A stretch of 64,000 bases of DNA from Larkinella knui (GCF_003858645.1 NZ_RQJP01000006.1:124001-188000), one strand, 5' to 3'. Numbered from the stretch's first letter, positions 36,719 through 45,827 are shown. Numbers and translations are program-made. Notes: generated from the letters alone by a model not told the origin.

Positions 36719-38464
36719 ATGTTTCATACGATGAAGCCATTTCTGAAAATTACCCTCTTTATGGCCTTGCTCGGTCTGGCCGGCTGTAAAGAAGATTTTA
36801 TCGATGTGACCAATCCCGGTGCGCTTTCCACCAACAATTACCCCGGTACGGTGACGGATCTGGAGCAGTTGCTGACGGGCGTCTACGGTACGCAGCATAC
36901 GCCGGGCCTTTTCGGCCACAATATTTACGGCAAAGGTTTTTACATGTGGGATCATACCACTGATTTGAGCTGGCAGGGAACACCCACCTGGATTCAACTC
37001 GGTCAGAACAACTCGCAGCCCAACGACGGTTTTCTGTCGGAAACCTGGCGGGATACCTGGAAAGGGGTTCAGCGGGCGAATACACTGCTGGTCAACATCG
37101 AAAAATACCGTCCGAAAGCAACGCTGGAATCCGATAAAGTGGCGATTGACCTCATGAAAGGTCAGGCACTTTTCCTCCGCGCCTGGTATTATCAGTATCT
37201 GATTACGATCTGGGGTGAAGCCTTCATCATCAACGGCCAGGGCGGTGATAAAATGGGGGTTCCTATCATCACCGAAGCATCCACTAGCCTTGACCAAACG
37301 CAGGTGGAACGGGCCACCGTAAAGCAGGTCTGGGATTTTATCATCAGCGATTTGAAATCGGCGGAAACCCTGCTGGCGGGTAAAACCTGGACAGGTGCCA
37401 ACGACAAGCACAAGATCAGCGGCTGGGCGGTAAAAGCCGCTCTGGGTAAAGCGTATGTGTATACGCAGGACTGGAACAACGCCAAAACCTCGCTGGCGGA
37501 TGTGATCAACAACAGCGGCAAGTCGCTCGTTGCGTTCGATGTGTACAAGAACATGTTCAACGGCAAAAACGAATTCAATTCCGAATCGCTGCTGGAAATG
37601 AATCTGAACGTGGATTTGACCGCCCGCGGCAACACGGAAACGTCGATGGGATCGAGCATCGGGATGGTTTTGGCCCCAACGTATGTGGGCGATAACAACC
37701 TGCCGGCGGCTTCGGCCTGGTCGAACGTGTTTCCGCACGCCAAAAACCTCGCCCGCTTCGGCTTCAATGAGGGACATTACTTCAAACCGGGAACCACCCA
37801 ACCGCTGGCCACCAACGTCGATCCGGCCTACATCACCCGATCCGTTCAGGCCCGTCAGAACAAAACCGTCGATCCGCGTTTGTGGGTTTCCTGCTGGCAG
37901 CCGTACGTGGACAGCATGGTGGTCAACGGCAAAAAACGGCCTATTTCGCACTTTCTCGACATCAGTGAAATGGATATGGAAGCCTGGAGCTTCCGCAAAT
38001 ACCTCAGCATCGATGCCACGGAAACCGAACTCAATATGGCCAATGGCAACAACATCCTGCTGCTGCGGTTAGCCGATGTCTACCTGCTGTATGCCGAAAC
38101 GCTCACCCATACCGGCGATAATGCCACGGCGCTGGAATACATCAACAAGGTGAAACGGCGGGCGTACGGGTATCCGGTCAATGCCGCATCGCCGGTCGAT
38201 TACAAAAGCCTGACCGATGCCACTAAAGCGCCCGACGCCGTGCTCAAAGCCGACCCGCTCAAGTATGAACGCTGGGCGGAATTGTTCGGCGAAGGTCACT
38301 GGTGGATCGATGTCCGGCGCTGGCAGCTGGGTCCACAGGAAGCGGCTTATTACCAGCGGATTCGGGGCGGCACCATTCAATGGGAAGCCACCGATTATGC
38401 GCAGCCCATTCCCATCGACGAAATCAATTCGAACGTCAAGATGAAGCAGAATCCGGGGTATTGA
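36719..38464 (+). CDS. SusD/RagB-family nutrient-binding lipoprotein
   Basis: 581 aa; lipoprotein signal with LLGLAGCKED (Cys at about residue 23). Typical SusD features: DLEQLLTGVYG near the start, LFLRAWYYQYLITIWGEAFI, AAKGW-like GWAVKAALGKAYVYTQDWNN (TPR-like), NILLLRLADVYLLYAETLTH and the C-terminal AELFGEGHWWIDVRRW and PIPIDEINSN. It forms the lid of the SusC transporter and binds substrate at the cell surface. It starts 30 bp after susC and is followed by palindromic repeat copy 2. Confidence 0.95.
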   Translation: MFHTMKPFLKITLFMALLGLAGCKEDFIDVTNPGALSTNNYPGTVTDLEQLLTGVYGTQHTPGLFGHNIYGKGFYMWDHTTDLSWQGTPTWIQLGQNNSQPNDGFLSETWRDTWKGVQRANTLLVNIEKYRPKATLESDKVAIDLMKGQALFLRAWYYQYLITIWGEAFIINGQGGDKMGVPIITEASTSLDQTQVERATVKQVWDFIISDLKSAETLLAGKTWTGANDKHKISGWAVKAALGKAYVYTQDWNNAKTSLADVINNSGKSLVAFDVYKNMFNGKNEFNSESLLEMNLNVDLTARGNTETSMGSSIGMVLAPTYVGDNNLPAASAWSNVFPHAKNLARFGFNEGHYFKPGTTQPLATNVDPAYITRSVQARQNKTVDPRLWVSCWQPYVDSMVVNGKKRPISHFLDISEMDMEAWSFRKYLSIDATETELNMANGNNILLLRLADVYLLYAETLTHTGDNATALEYINKVKRRAYGYPVNAASPVDYKSLTDATKAPDAVLKADPLKYERWAELFGEGHWWIDVRRWQLGPQEAAYYQRIRGGTIQWEATDYAQPIPIDEINSNVKMKQNPGY

Positions 38465-38487
38465 TCAATTCATTCAACCCAAAATGT

Positions 38488-38683
38488 CTATTGTGCAGCT
38501 AAATCACCCCGGAGGGGTGTCCTGTTAATAGCATAGCGGATCGATCAATCGTTTTAAGCTCCGGAGGAGCGTCCTGAAATCCCAAACCGCTATCTAGGAC
38601 GCTCCTCCGGAGCTTGCATATAAATCATAATTCGGATGGCTATTAACAGGACATCCCTCCGGGGTGATTCGGCTGCACAATAG
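38488..38683. repeat. Palindromic intergenic repeat, copy 2
   Basis: Outer arms 38488-38532 and 38638-38683 match over about 45 bp with a few mismatches (CTATTGTGCAGC end, CACCCCGGAGGG core, TGTTAATAGC inner end). The inner arms 38556-38575 and 38596-38615 are a perfect 20-bp match (AAGCTCCGGAGGAGCGTCCT). It lies between susD and the next gene, 24 bp past the susD stop. Confidence 0.85.
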
Positions 38684-38707
38684 AATCTATTGGGGTTAGT
38701 TTTTCGT

Positions 38708-39694
38708 ATGAAAAAAATCGTTGTTTTTATCGGCATTCTCCTCGGTTTGGCCAGCGCCACTCTCCTGCCGCCCTTCCCGCAGACGGAAATTACCAACGGG
38801 ATTATTCGGGCAAAACTCTATCTGCCGGATTCGGTCAGCGGGTATTACCAGGGCGTCCGGTTCGACTGGTCGGGCGTGATTGCCAGCCTCGATTACAAAG
38901 ACCATTCGTATTTCGGTCAGTGGTTTGAGAAAAACGATCCGAAAGGGCACGACGCCATCAGCGGCCCGGTCGAAGAATTCACGCCCATCGGGTACGACGA
39001 AGCCAAACCGGGTGGCGATTTCCTGAAGATTGGCGTCGGCTCGCTGCGAAAATCGAAGGAGGCACCGTATCGTTTTGCCACACCGTATGCCATTGTCAAT
39101 CCCGGAAAACGGACTGTCAAAACCGGTCGCGATGCGGTGGTTTTCACGCACGAACTGAGCGATGCCGCCGGGTATTCGTATGTTTACCAGAAAACCGTCA
39201 AACTTCTAAAGGGAAAACCGGTACTCGTTCTGGAACACAGTTTGAAAAATACCGGACCGAAAACCATCGAAACGACGGTGTATGATCACAACTTCTTCAT
39301 GCTGGACCACCAGCCCACCGGCCCGGATGTTTCGGTTACCTTTCCTTTCGATTTACAAATAAAACCCACGCGGGGCATCGGCACCTTCGCTACGATTCAG
39401 GGCAACCGGTTTGTGTATCTGAACGAATTGCCCAAAGGCGAAAGTACCCACTGTTACCTGACCGGTTTTGGCGACTCGGCGAAAGACTATGATTTTCGCG
39501 TTGAAAACCGCAAAACCGGCGCTGGTGTCCGCGTCGTTGGTGATCAGCCCATCGTGCAACTGGCGTTCTGGTCCATCAACACAACGGTTTGCCCCGAACC
39601 GTATATTCAGATAAAAGCCGAACCGGGACAGACGTTCAGGTGGAAAATTTCGTACGACTATTACACCCTACCTAAAACCGCATCGACTCGCTAA
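38708..39694 (+). CDS. Secreted protein resembling galactose-mutarotase-fold (aldose 1-epimerase-like) proteins
   Basis: 328 aa from the ATG at 38708 (MKKIVVFIGILLGLASATLL, an N-terminal export signal). Segments such as TEITNGIIRAKLYLPDSVSG, GYYQGVRFDWSGVIASLDYK, VLEHSLKNTGPKTIETTVYD and HNFFMLDHQPTGPDVSVTFP suggest the beta-supersandwich of mutarotase-like proteins. Assignment is at fold level only; catalytic residues were not identified with certainty. It is 28 bp upstream of the PQQ dehydrogenase, so an action on the same sugars is plausible. Confidence 0.6.
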   Translation: MKKIVVFIGILLGLASATLLPPFPQTEITNGIIRAKLYLPDSVSGYYQGVRFDWSGVIASLDYKDHSYFGQWFEKNDPKGHDAISGPVEEFTPIGYDEAKPGGDFLKIGVGSLRKSKEAPYRFATPYAIVNPGKRTVKTGRDAVVFTHELSDAAGYSYVYQKTVKLLKGKPVLVLEHSLKNTGPKTIETTVYDHNFFMLDHQPTGPDVSVTFPFDLQIKPTRGIGTFATIQGNRFVYLNELPKGESTHCYLTGFGDSAKDYDFRVENRKTGAGVRVVGDQPIVQLAFWSINTTVCPEPYIQIKAEPGQTFRWKISYDYYTLPKTASTR

Positions 39695-39722
39695 TTCATC
39701 CTTTTCTATTCCGGATACAATC

Positions 39723-41942
39723 ATGAAGTATGCGCTGCAATTCATCGTGCTGGGGCTGCTGGTTTGGGGAATTTCCGCCATCGCTCCGAATCAGAAAGGC
39801 GGAGGGAACAACCCACCGGCGGGCCAGGACTGGCCTTCCTACGGGGGCAACAAAGCCGGAAACCGCTACTCGCCCCTCAACCAGATCAACCTTCAAAACG
39901 TAAAAAACCTGAAAGTAGCCTGGACGTTCGACGCAGCGGGTGCCGATGGTAAAGCCGGTCGACCGCTGGAAATTCAATGCCAGCCTATTATGGTCAACGG
40001 AATTCTCTACGGGCTTACGCCAATGTTGAAGCTTTTTGCCGTTCATGCCGGAACGGGCGAACAGCGTTGGATTTTCGATCCGTTTAAGAACAAATCACCC
40101 CGGTTCAACCAGAGCCGGGGCGTTATGTACTGGGAAAGCCGCGACGGCGGACCGGGCACCGACAAACGCATTCTGTATTCCGCCGGTTCAACGCTTTATG
40201 CCCTCGACGCACTGACGGGCGAACCCGTTGCCGGTTTTGGCAAAAACGGCGAAGTCGATCTGCGGCTGGGGCTGGAAGACGAATCGAAGCGGGATCTGAG
40301 CAAACTGTCGGTGACCTCCACCACGCCGGGCGTCATCTACAAAGACGTTCTGGTGCTGGGTTCGGCGGTTTCGGAACAGGGCGATGCGGCACCGGGCCAC
40401 GTTCGGGGTTTCGACATCCGGACCGGAAAGGTGTTGTGGGTCTTTCACACGATTCCGCAACCGGGCGAAAAAGGCTACGAAACCTGGCCCAAAGATGCCT
40501 ACAAACGCATTGGCGGTGCTAACAACTGGGCTGGTATGGTCCTCGACGAAAAGCGGGGAATGGTTTATTTCGGAACCGGTTCGCCTTCCGTAGATTTCTA
40601 CGGCGGTATTCGGGCCGGACAAAATCTGTATTCCGATTGCATTCTGGCGCTGAATGCCGAAACCGGCAAAATGCAGTGGTTTTACCAGACGATTCACCAC
40701 GATTTGTGGGACCGCGATCTGCCCTGTCCGCCCAATCTGGTGACGGTGAAGCACCACGGAAAAACCGTCGACGCCGTGGCCCAAACCACCAAAGATGGTC
40801 TGGTGTATGTGCTCAATCGCGATACCGGCGAATCGCTTTTCCCGGTGGAAGAACGAAACGTGCCGACCTCGCCCGCGCTGCCCGGCGAAGTTCCCTGGCC
40901 GACGCAGAAGTTCCCGCTAAAACCCGCACCCTTTGCCCGGCAGGTGTTTACGGAAGCCGACATCACCGACCTCACACCCGAAGCGCACGCCTTTGTGAAA
41001 GAACGGTTTTCGAAAACCCGCTCCGGCGACAAGTTCATGCCCCCCAGTTTGGAAGGAACGCTGTTTTTCGGAATCGGTGGCGGAGCAGAATGGGGCGGAA
41101 ACGCCAGCGATCCGCAGGGTATTCTGTACCAGAACTCGAACGAAATGGTTTGGGATTTGAGGATGGCGGACCTGGCGGCCCGAAACGCCGAAATTGCCTC
41201 GAAAGGAAAAACGCTGTATCAGGCCAATTGCGCGGCCTGTCACGGGCCCGACCGGAAAGGCAGCGGCCAGGAATACCCCAGCCTGGTCGACATTGGCAAG
41301 CGGCTTTCGCCCCCCGAAATCAACGCCGTGCTGAAATCCGGCCGGGGCCGGATGCCGTCGTTTCAGCACATTTCCGATCAGGACCGCTTTACGCTCGTCC
41401 GGTATTTGATGAATGCCGACACCAAACAAGCGGAACCCAAACCCGCCGAAAGTCAGGATCAGCACAACGCCCCGGTTTTGACCGCAACGGATGAAAAAGT
41501 AGATTTTCCGTACATCCCGCCTTACATCAATAATGGCTACACGCGGTTTTTCGACCCGAACGGGTATCCGGCCGTAAAACCGCCCTGGGGCACGCTCAAC
41601 GCCATTGATCTGAATACCGGTGAGTATTTGTGGCGGGTTCCGCTGGGCGAATTTCCGGAGTTAACCAAAAAAGGCGTACCGATTACCGGCACCGAAAATT
41701 ACGGCGGGCCAATCGTCACGGCGGGCGGCCTGGTCTTTATTGCCGCTACCAAAGACGAGCGAATCCGGGCTTTTGACAAAAAAACCGGCAAGGTAGTCTG
41801 GGAATACCAACTTCCGGCGGGCGGTTTTGCTACGCCGATCACATACCAGGTTGGTGGCAAACAATACGTCGTCATTGCCGCCGGTGGAGTTAAAAATGGT
41901 CACAAACCGGGCGGTTCGTACATTGCGTTTGCCTTGCCGTAA
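39723..41942 (+). CDS. PQQ-dependent sugar/alcohol dehydrogenase with internal cytochrome c domain
   Basis: 739 aa, exported (hydrophobic N-terminus MKYALQFIVLGLLVWGIS). Eight-bladed quinoprotein propeller: DWPSYGGNKAGNRYSPLNQI at the first blade, KLFAVHAGTGEQRWIFDPF, NNWAGMVLDEKRGMVYFGTG, WFYQTIHHDLWDRDLPCPPN (typical of quinoprotein glucose dehydrogenases), and the C-terminal GGPIVTAGGLVFIAATKDER. A cytochrome c domain is inserted at about residues 485-565 (YQANCAACHGPDRKGSG, CxxCH heme site; GRMPSFQHIS with a Met ligand). Electrons would pass from PQQ to the heme in the periplasm. No PQQ synthesis genes are in the window. Confidence 0.93.
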   Translation: MKYALQFIVLGLLVWGISAIAPNQKGGGNNPPAGQDWPSYGGNKAGNRYSPLNQINLQNVKNLKVAWTFDAAGADGKAGRPLEIQCQPIMVNGILYGLTPMLKLFAVHAGTGEQRWIFDPFKNKSPRFNQSRGVMYWESRDGGPGTDKRILYSAGSTLYALDALTGEPVAGFGKNGEVDLRLGLEDESKRDLSKLSVTSTTPGVIYKDVLVLGSAVSEQGDAAPGHVRGFDIRTGKVLWVFHTIPQPGEKGYETWPKDAYKRIGGANNWAGMVLDEKRGMVYFGTGSPSVDFYGGIRAGQNLYSDCILALNAETGKMQWFYQTIHHDLWDRDLPCPPNLVTVKHHGKTVDAVAQTTKDGLVYVLNRDTGESLFPVEERNVPTSPALPGEVPWPTQKFPLKPAPFARQVFTEADITDLTPEAHAFVKERFSKTRSGDKFMPPSLEGTLFFGIGGGAEWGGNASDPQGILYQNSNEMVWDLRMADLAARNAEIASKGKTLYQANCAACHGPDRKGSGQEYPSLVDIGKRLSPPEINAVLKSGRGRMPSFQHISDQDRFTLVRYLMNADTKQAEPKPAESQDQHNAPVLTATDEKVDFPYIPPYINNGYTRFFDPNGYPAVKPPWGTLNAIDLNTGEYLWRVPLGEFPELTKKGVPITGTENYGGPIVTAGGLVFIAATKDERIRAFDKKTGKVVWEYQLPAGGFATPITYQVGGKQYVVIAAGGVKNGHKPGGSYIAFALP

Positions 41943-41950
41943 GACAGTTC

Positions 41951-42040
41951 ATGGTTTAAAGTTTATGGTTTTTAAGTTCTGTCACTTAGCCATTTTTATC
42001 CTTATCCGGCTTCAACTGTAAACGCTAAACTTTAAACCAT
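41951..42040. repeat. Perfect 15-bp inverted repeat of the GTTTA/GGTTTA type
   Basis: Arms ATGGTTTAAAGTTTA (41951-41965) and its exact complement (42026-42040) are 60 nt apart, in the gap between the PQQ dehydrogenase and the ManD-like gene. The same words occur in spacers of the ribosomal cluster. Confidence 0.6.
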
Positions 42041-42081
42041 AAACTCATTCAAAGTTGCATCTAAACCTTTTTCTGATAAAC

Positions 42082-43452
42082 ATGGAAAAAAACGAAAACT
42101 TTGCCGAAATGAACAGCCGTCGCGAGACGTTGAAGAAAATAGGTTTTGGCTCGTCAGCCGGTTTGCTGGGTTTATTCGGGGGCATCTCCACCGCCGAAGC
42201 CCGCGAGCAGCAAGGGACGCCCTCGTACGCCAAAGCAATGGCTCCGGTCAAAATCAAATCGGTGAAAGCGATTGCCACCGCGCCCCAGGGATCGAACCTC
42301 ATCGTGGTCAAAGTTGAAACCACCGAACCGGGTTTATACGGTCTGGGCTGCGCGACGTTTACACAACGGGCTGCGGTGGTGGTGGTCGCCATCAATACCT
42401 ACCTGAATGAATTTTGTGTGGGAAAAGATGTGGATAACATCGAAGACATGTGGCAGGCGGCTTACGTCAGTTCCTACTGGCGCAACGGCCCGGTTTTGAA
42501 CAACGCTCTTTCGGGGCTTGATCAGGCACTGTGGGACATCAAGGGCAAGCGCGCCAACATGCCCGTGTATCAGTTGCTGGGCGGAAAAGCGCGGTTTGCG
42601 ATTCCGTGTTACACCCACGCGGGCGGCAACACCCCCGAAGCGGCCGCCGAAAGCGTGAAAAAGCTCATGGAAGACGGTTACAAATACATCCGGATTCAGC
42701 AGGGTGGCTACGGGGCCGTGGGAGCCAATACCGCACAGCCTGACTTCAAAGCCGCCGGTTTTGGGGGTCAAACCGACAACTACATGAACGAGCGGATGTA
42801 CCTGAAATCCGTTCCCAAAATGTTTGAGTATGTTCGGAAACAATGCGGAGATGAGATCGAATTGCTGCATGACATCCACGAGCGGGTTCAGCCCATCGAT
42901 GCCATCAACATGATCAAGCAGGTGGAGGAATACCGCCCGTTCTTCATCGAAGATCCCTTTTCGCCCGAAAACATGAAGTGGTTTGCGCAGCTTCGTCAGG
43001 CGACGTCGGTGCCAATTGCGATGGGCGAACTGTTCAACAACATCAATGAATTCAAAGAGCCGATGGTGAATCAGTGGTTCGATTTTATCCGGATTCACGT
43101 CTCACAGATCGGCGGTATTACGCCCGCCATGAAAGTAGCCCGACTGGGCGAATGGTTCAATATTCGGACAGCCTGGCACGGTCCGGGCGATGTGTCGCCG
43201 GTGGGTCACGCGGCTCACGCACACATCGACCTGGCAGTCTGGAACTTCGGTATTCAGGAAGCGGTGCAGTTTTCGGACAAAATGAAAGAAGTCTTCAGCG
43301 GCTGTCCGACAATGAATAAAGGGTATATGTCGGTGAACGAAGTGCCGGGTCTGGGTGTGGACATCAACGAAAAAGAAGCGGCCAAATACCCCATCGGTAC
43401 CAAGTCGAACTGGCAGGTACGGAAAATTGACGGAACCATTATCCGGCCATAA
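42082..43452 (+). CDS. Enolase-superfamily sugar-acid dehydratase, ManD/RspA-like, with Tat signal
   Basis: 456 aa from the ATG at 42082. The N-terminus has a twin-arginine signal (MNSRRETLKKIGFGSSAG, residues 10-27), so the enzyme is probably exported folded. The barrel carries the ManD-type set: LLHDIHERVQPIDA (metal Asp and catalytic His), FFIEDPFSPEN (metal Glu), AMGELFNNINE (metal Glu), HVSQIGGITPAMKVARL and TAWHGPGDVSPVGHAAH. Related enzymes dehydrate D-mannonate or D-gluconate to 2-keto-3-deoxygluconate; the exact substrate is unknown. It lies 139 bp after the PQQ dehydrogenase and is followed by repeat copy 3. Confidence 0.88.
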   Translation: MEKNENFAEMNSRRETLKKIGFGSSAGLLGLFGGISTAEAREQQGTPSYAKAMAPVKIKSVKAIATAPQGSNLIVVKVETTEPGLYGLGCATFTQRAAVVVVAINTYLNEFCVGKDVDNIEDMWQAAYVSSYWRNGPVLNNALSGLDQALWDIKGKRANMPVYQLLGGKARFAIPCYTHAGGNTPEAAAESVKKLMEDGYKYIRIQQGGYGAVGANTAQPDFKAAGFGGQTDNYMNERMYLKSVPKMFEYVRKQCGDEIELLHDIHERVQPIDAINMIKQVEEYRPFFIEDPFSPENMKWFAQLRQATSVPIAMGELFNNINEFKEPMVNQWFDFIRIHVSQIGGITPAMKVARLGEWFNIRTAWHGPGDVSPVGHAAHAHIDLAVWNFGIQEAVQFSDKMKEVFSGCPTMNKGYMSVNEVPGLGVDINEKEAAKYPIGTKSNWQVRKIDGTIIRP

Positions 43453-43500
43453 AAGACCGGTAAGGAAGTCTAAATAGCTTTTCTTTGCAAGAATTTCTCT

Positions 43501-43692
43501 TTTTCAACGGGCCGCTTGAACCCCGGAGGGGTTTCATGTTAATAGCAGAATCGGCAAATTCTTCATGATGAGCTCCGGAGGAGCGTCCTTAATCCTAGGA
43601 CGCTCCTCCGGAGCTTATGCGCCATTCATTGCAGCAATGGCTATTAACATGAAACCCCTCCGGGGTTTTGCCCAACCAGCCCGTTGAAAAAC
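43501..43692. repeat. Palindromic intergenic repeat, copy 3
   Basis: Outermost arms 43501-43513 and 43680-43692 are a perfect 13-bp match; the next segments (ACCCCGGAGGGGTTTCATGTTAATAGC and its complement) are also nearly perfect. The inner arms around 43571-43590 and 43597-43616 (AGCTCCGGAGGAGCGTCCT type) form a second stem. It fills most of the 307-bp gap 43453-43759; nothing else is seen there. Confidence 0.85.
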
Positions 43693-43759
43693 TGTAGGGC
43701 ATTTCGTTTTCTGTCATGAAGAATTTCAAACCTTCCCCTAACCGCCGGGTATTTTAGTG

Positions 43760-45673
43760 ATGAAGAAGCGGATATGGCTATTTAAAGGACTGGCGTTGTT
43801 GTTGCCGTTGCTGGCCCTGGCGCTGGCCGAAGGGCTGCTCCGGCTGTTCGGCTATGGCCATGATTACCGGTTATTCGTGGACGATCCGCAGCGCAAAGGC
43901 TATTTGATCATGAATCCGCACGCGTCGGAGCGGTATTTTACCGAAACCGAAAACGCCACCGTCGGTAATTTTGAGCCTTTCCGGCAAAAAAAGTCCGAGG
44001 GTACTTTCCGGATTTTTGTGCTGGGCGAATCGACTACGATTGGCTATCCGTATTTCCACAACGGGTCGTTCCATCGCTGGCTGCACTACCGGCTTTTGCA
44101 CACGTTTCCAGGCCGCAATTTTGAAATTATCAACCTGTCGCTGACGGCGGTTAACTCCTACACGGTTTTCGGTTTTGGCAAGCAGCTAATTGAGTATGAG
44201 CCGGATGCGGTTTTGATTTACACCGGCCACAATGAATATTACGGCGCGATGGGCGTTGGTTCCACCAGTTCGCTGGGCGGTCATCCGGCCCTGGTGCGGC
44301 TGGTTCTGAAACTTCGCGAATTCCGGTTGATGCAGCTTCTGAACCGCACGCTGGCCGGGGTTCGCAAAATCGCGTCGGGCGGAACCGTTGATTTGCGCGA
44401 AAACCTGATGAAACGCATGGCCGCCGACCAGCAAATCCCGTACGGTTCGGACACGTATCAGACCGGAATTGACCAGTTCAAAACTAACCTCAACGACCTC
44501 TGCCAGCTCTTTTCGGAACGTCGCATTCCGGTCTTGATCAGCAATCTGGTCAGTAACGAAAAAGATTTGAAACCGTTCATCAGTGCGCCGGGTACTACCG
44601 AAAAATCGGCTCAATACCAGTATAGCCTTGCTAATCAAGCTTATACGAGTGGCCATTTTCGAGAAGCCAAGCAGCGGTTTAGTCGGGCGAAAGAGCTGGA
44701 TTTGTTGCGGTTTCGGGCACCGGAAGCCATCAACCAGGTCATTCGGGCGTTGGCCGCCCACTACCCGAACGTGACGGAAGTGGACGCCAAAGCGGTTTTT
44801 GAACGGAATTCACCCAACGGGATTCTGGGCAAAGAAACCTTACTGGAACATGTTCACCCCAATTTGTACGGGTATGCGCTCCTGTCGGATGCATTTTACG
44901 AAGCCCTGAAAAAAAAGCGACTCATTGCCGCCGACTGGAAAAACGAAATTTCGTTCGATCAAGTACGAAAGCAGATGCCAATTACGCCGGTCGATTCGCT
45001 GAAAGGGGTGTTTGAAATGATGATTCTGAAGGAAGGCTGGCCTTTTAACGAACGGATGCCGCCGGAAGAAAAGCGGGCCAAAACCGTGGAAGAGCAACTG
45101 GCGGGGGCGTTGGTAGTAAAACAGATTTCCTGGCGCGACGCGATGGATCAACTGCTGGCGCATTACCAGAAAGTGAATAATCCACAGGGCGCGTTACGGG
45201 TCACCGAAGCCTTGTCGCTGGAATATCCGTATGAACCCGGTTTTTACGAACAGGCCGGGAAATTATCCCTGAATCTAAACCAGCATGAGCAGGCGGTCTG
45301 GTACCTGAAAAAAGCCTTTCAACTGGAGGAGACCTTTTCTACGGCGCAGAGCTTGTTTATTACACTCTTGAAACTGGATCGTCCGGACGAAGCACTGGTT
45401 TATCTGCGCTACGCAGCCGCCCACAACGAAACGAAGTTCAGCCTGAACGAGCTGCAAACCTTCGTCGAGCAGTTGGTTGCCGTCAAAAACCGGTATTTAA
45501 CAGACACTACGAACGTGCTGATGAGCAATCAGTTAGCCGCCGGTTATTTGAAATTTGCCAATACCGCCGGGGCGGCTAAGTACGTGGCGAAATCGCTCCG
45601 AACCGACCCCCGGAATGCCGTGGCTCTGCAATTAAAATCCCAACTTCAGGCAATTAAAAACGAATCCGAGTGA
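43760..45673 (+). CDS. Membrane-anchored SGNH/GDSL hydrolase with C-terminal TPR-like repeats
   Basis: 637 aa from the ATG at 43760 (a GTG one codon earlier is possible). The N-terminal hydrophobic segment (LALLLPLLALALAEGLLRLF, about 11-30) is a signal anchor. Hydrolase blocks: FVLGESTTIGYP (Ser91, block I), NLSLTAVNSY (block II), YTGHNEYYG (Asn158, block III) and LLEHVHPNLYGYAL near residue 370 (His; the usual block V Asp appears as Glu). About residues 470-637 are helical repeats (GFYEQAGKLSLNLNQHEQAV, YLKKAFQLEETFSTAQSLF). The natural substrate is unknown. Its stop overlaps the start of the next small gene (TGATG). Confidence 0.88.
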   Translation: MKKRIWLFKGLALLLPLLALALAEGLLRLFGYGHDYRLFVDDPQRKGYLIMNPHASERYFTETENATVGNFEPFRQKKSEGTFRIFVLGESTTIGYPYFHNGSFHRWLHYRLLHTFPGRNFEIINLSLTAVNSYTVFGFGKQLIEYEPDAVLIYTGHNEYYGAMGVGSTSSLGGHPALVRLVLKLREFRLMQLLNRTLAGVRKIASGGTVDLRENLMKRMAADQQIPYGSDTYQTGIDQFKTNLNDLCQLFSERRIPVLISNLVSNEKDLKPFISAPGTTEKSAQYQYSLANQAYTSGHFREAKQRFSRAKELDLLRFRAPEAINQVIRALAAHYPNVTEVDAKAVFERNSPNGILGKETLLEHVHPNLYGYALLSDAFYEALKKKRLIAADWKNEISFDQVRKQMPITPVDSLKGVFEMMILKEGWPFNERMPPEEKRAKTVEEQLAGALVVKQISWRDAMDQLLAHYQKVNNPQGALRVTEALSLEYPYEPGFYEQAGKLSLNLNQHEQAVWYLKKAFQLEETFSTAQSLFITLLKLDRPDEALVYLRYAAAHNETKFSLNELQTFVEQLVAVKNRYLTDTTNVLMSNQLAAGYLKFANTAGAAKYVAKSLRTDPRNAVALQLKSQLQAIKNESE

Positions 45674-45822
45674 TGGAGTTTCTACGCGAATTCTGGCTTT
45701 TCATGCGCACCCGCAAGCGGTATTGGCTCTATCCGTTGCTGATTCTCCTGCTGCTCCTGAGTGCCTTGACGATTTTAACGACGGGTTCGGCGCTGGCTCC
45801 GTTTATTTATTCACTTTTCTAG
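45673..45822 (+). CDS. Small DUF5989-family membrane protein
   Basis: 49 aa, read directly: starts MEFLREFWLFMRTRKRYWLY, then a hydrophobic span (PLLILLLLLSALTILTTGSA) and the C-terminus LAPFIYSLF. This is the DUF5989 pattern (basic N-terminus, one span, GSA-APFIY-LF end). Its ATG overlaps the SGNH gene's stop by one base, so it is translationally coupled and likely a partner. It ends 5 bp before the convergent GH144 gene; no terminator is visible between them. Confidence 0.85.
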   Translation: MEFLREFWLFMRTRKRYWLYPLLILLLLLSALTILTTGSALAPFIYSLF

Positions 45823-45827
45823 TCCTA

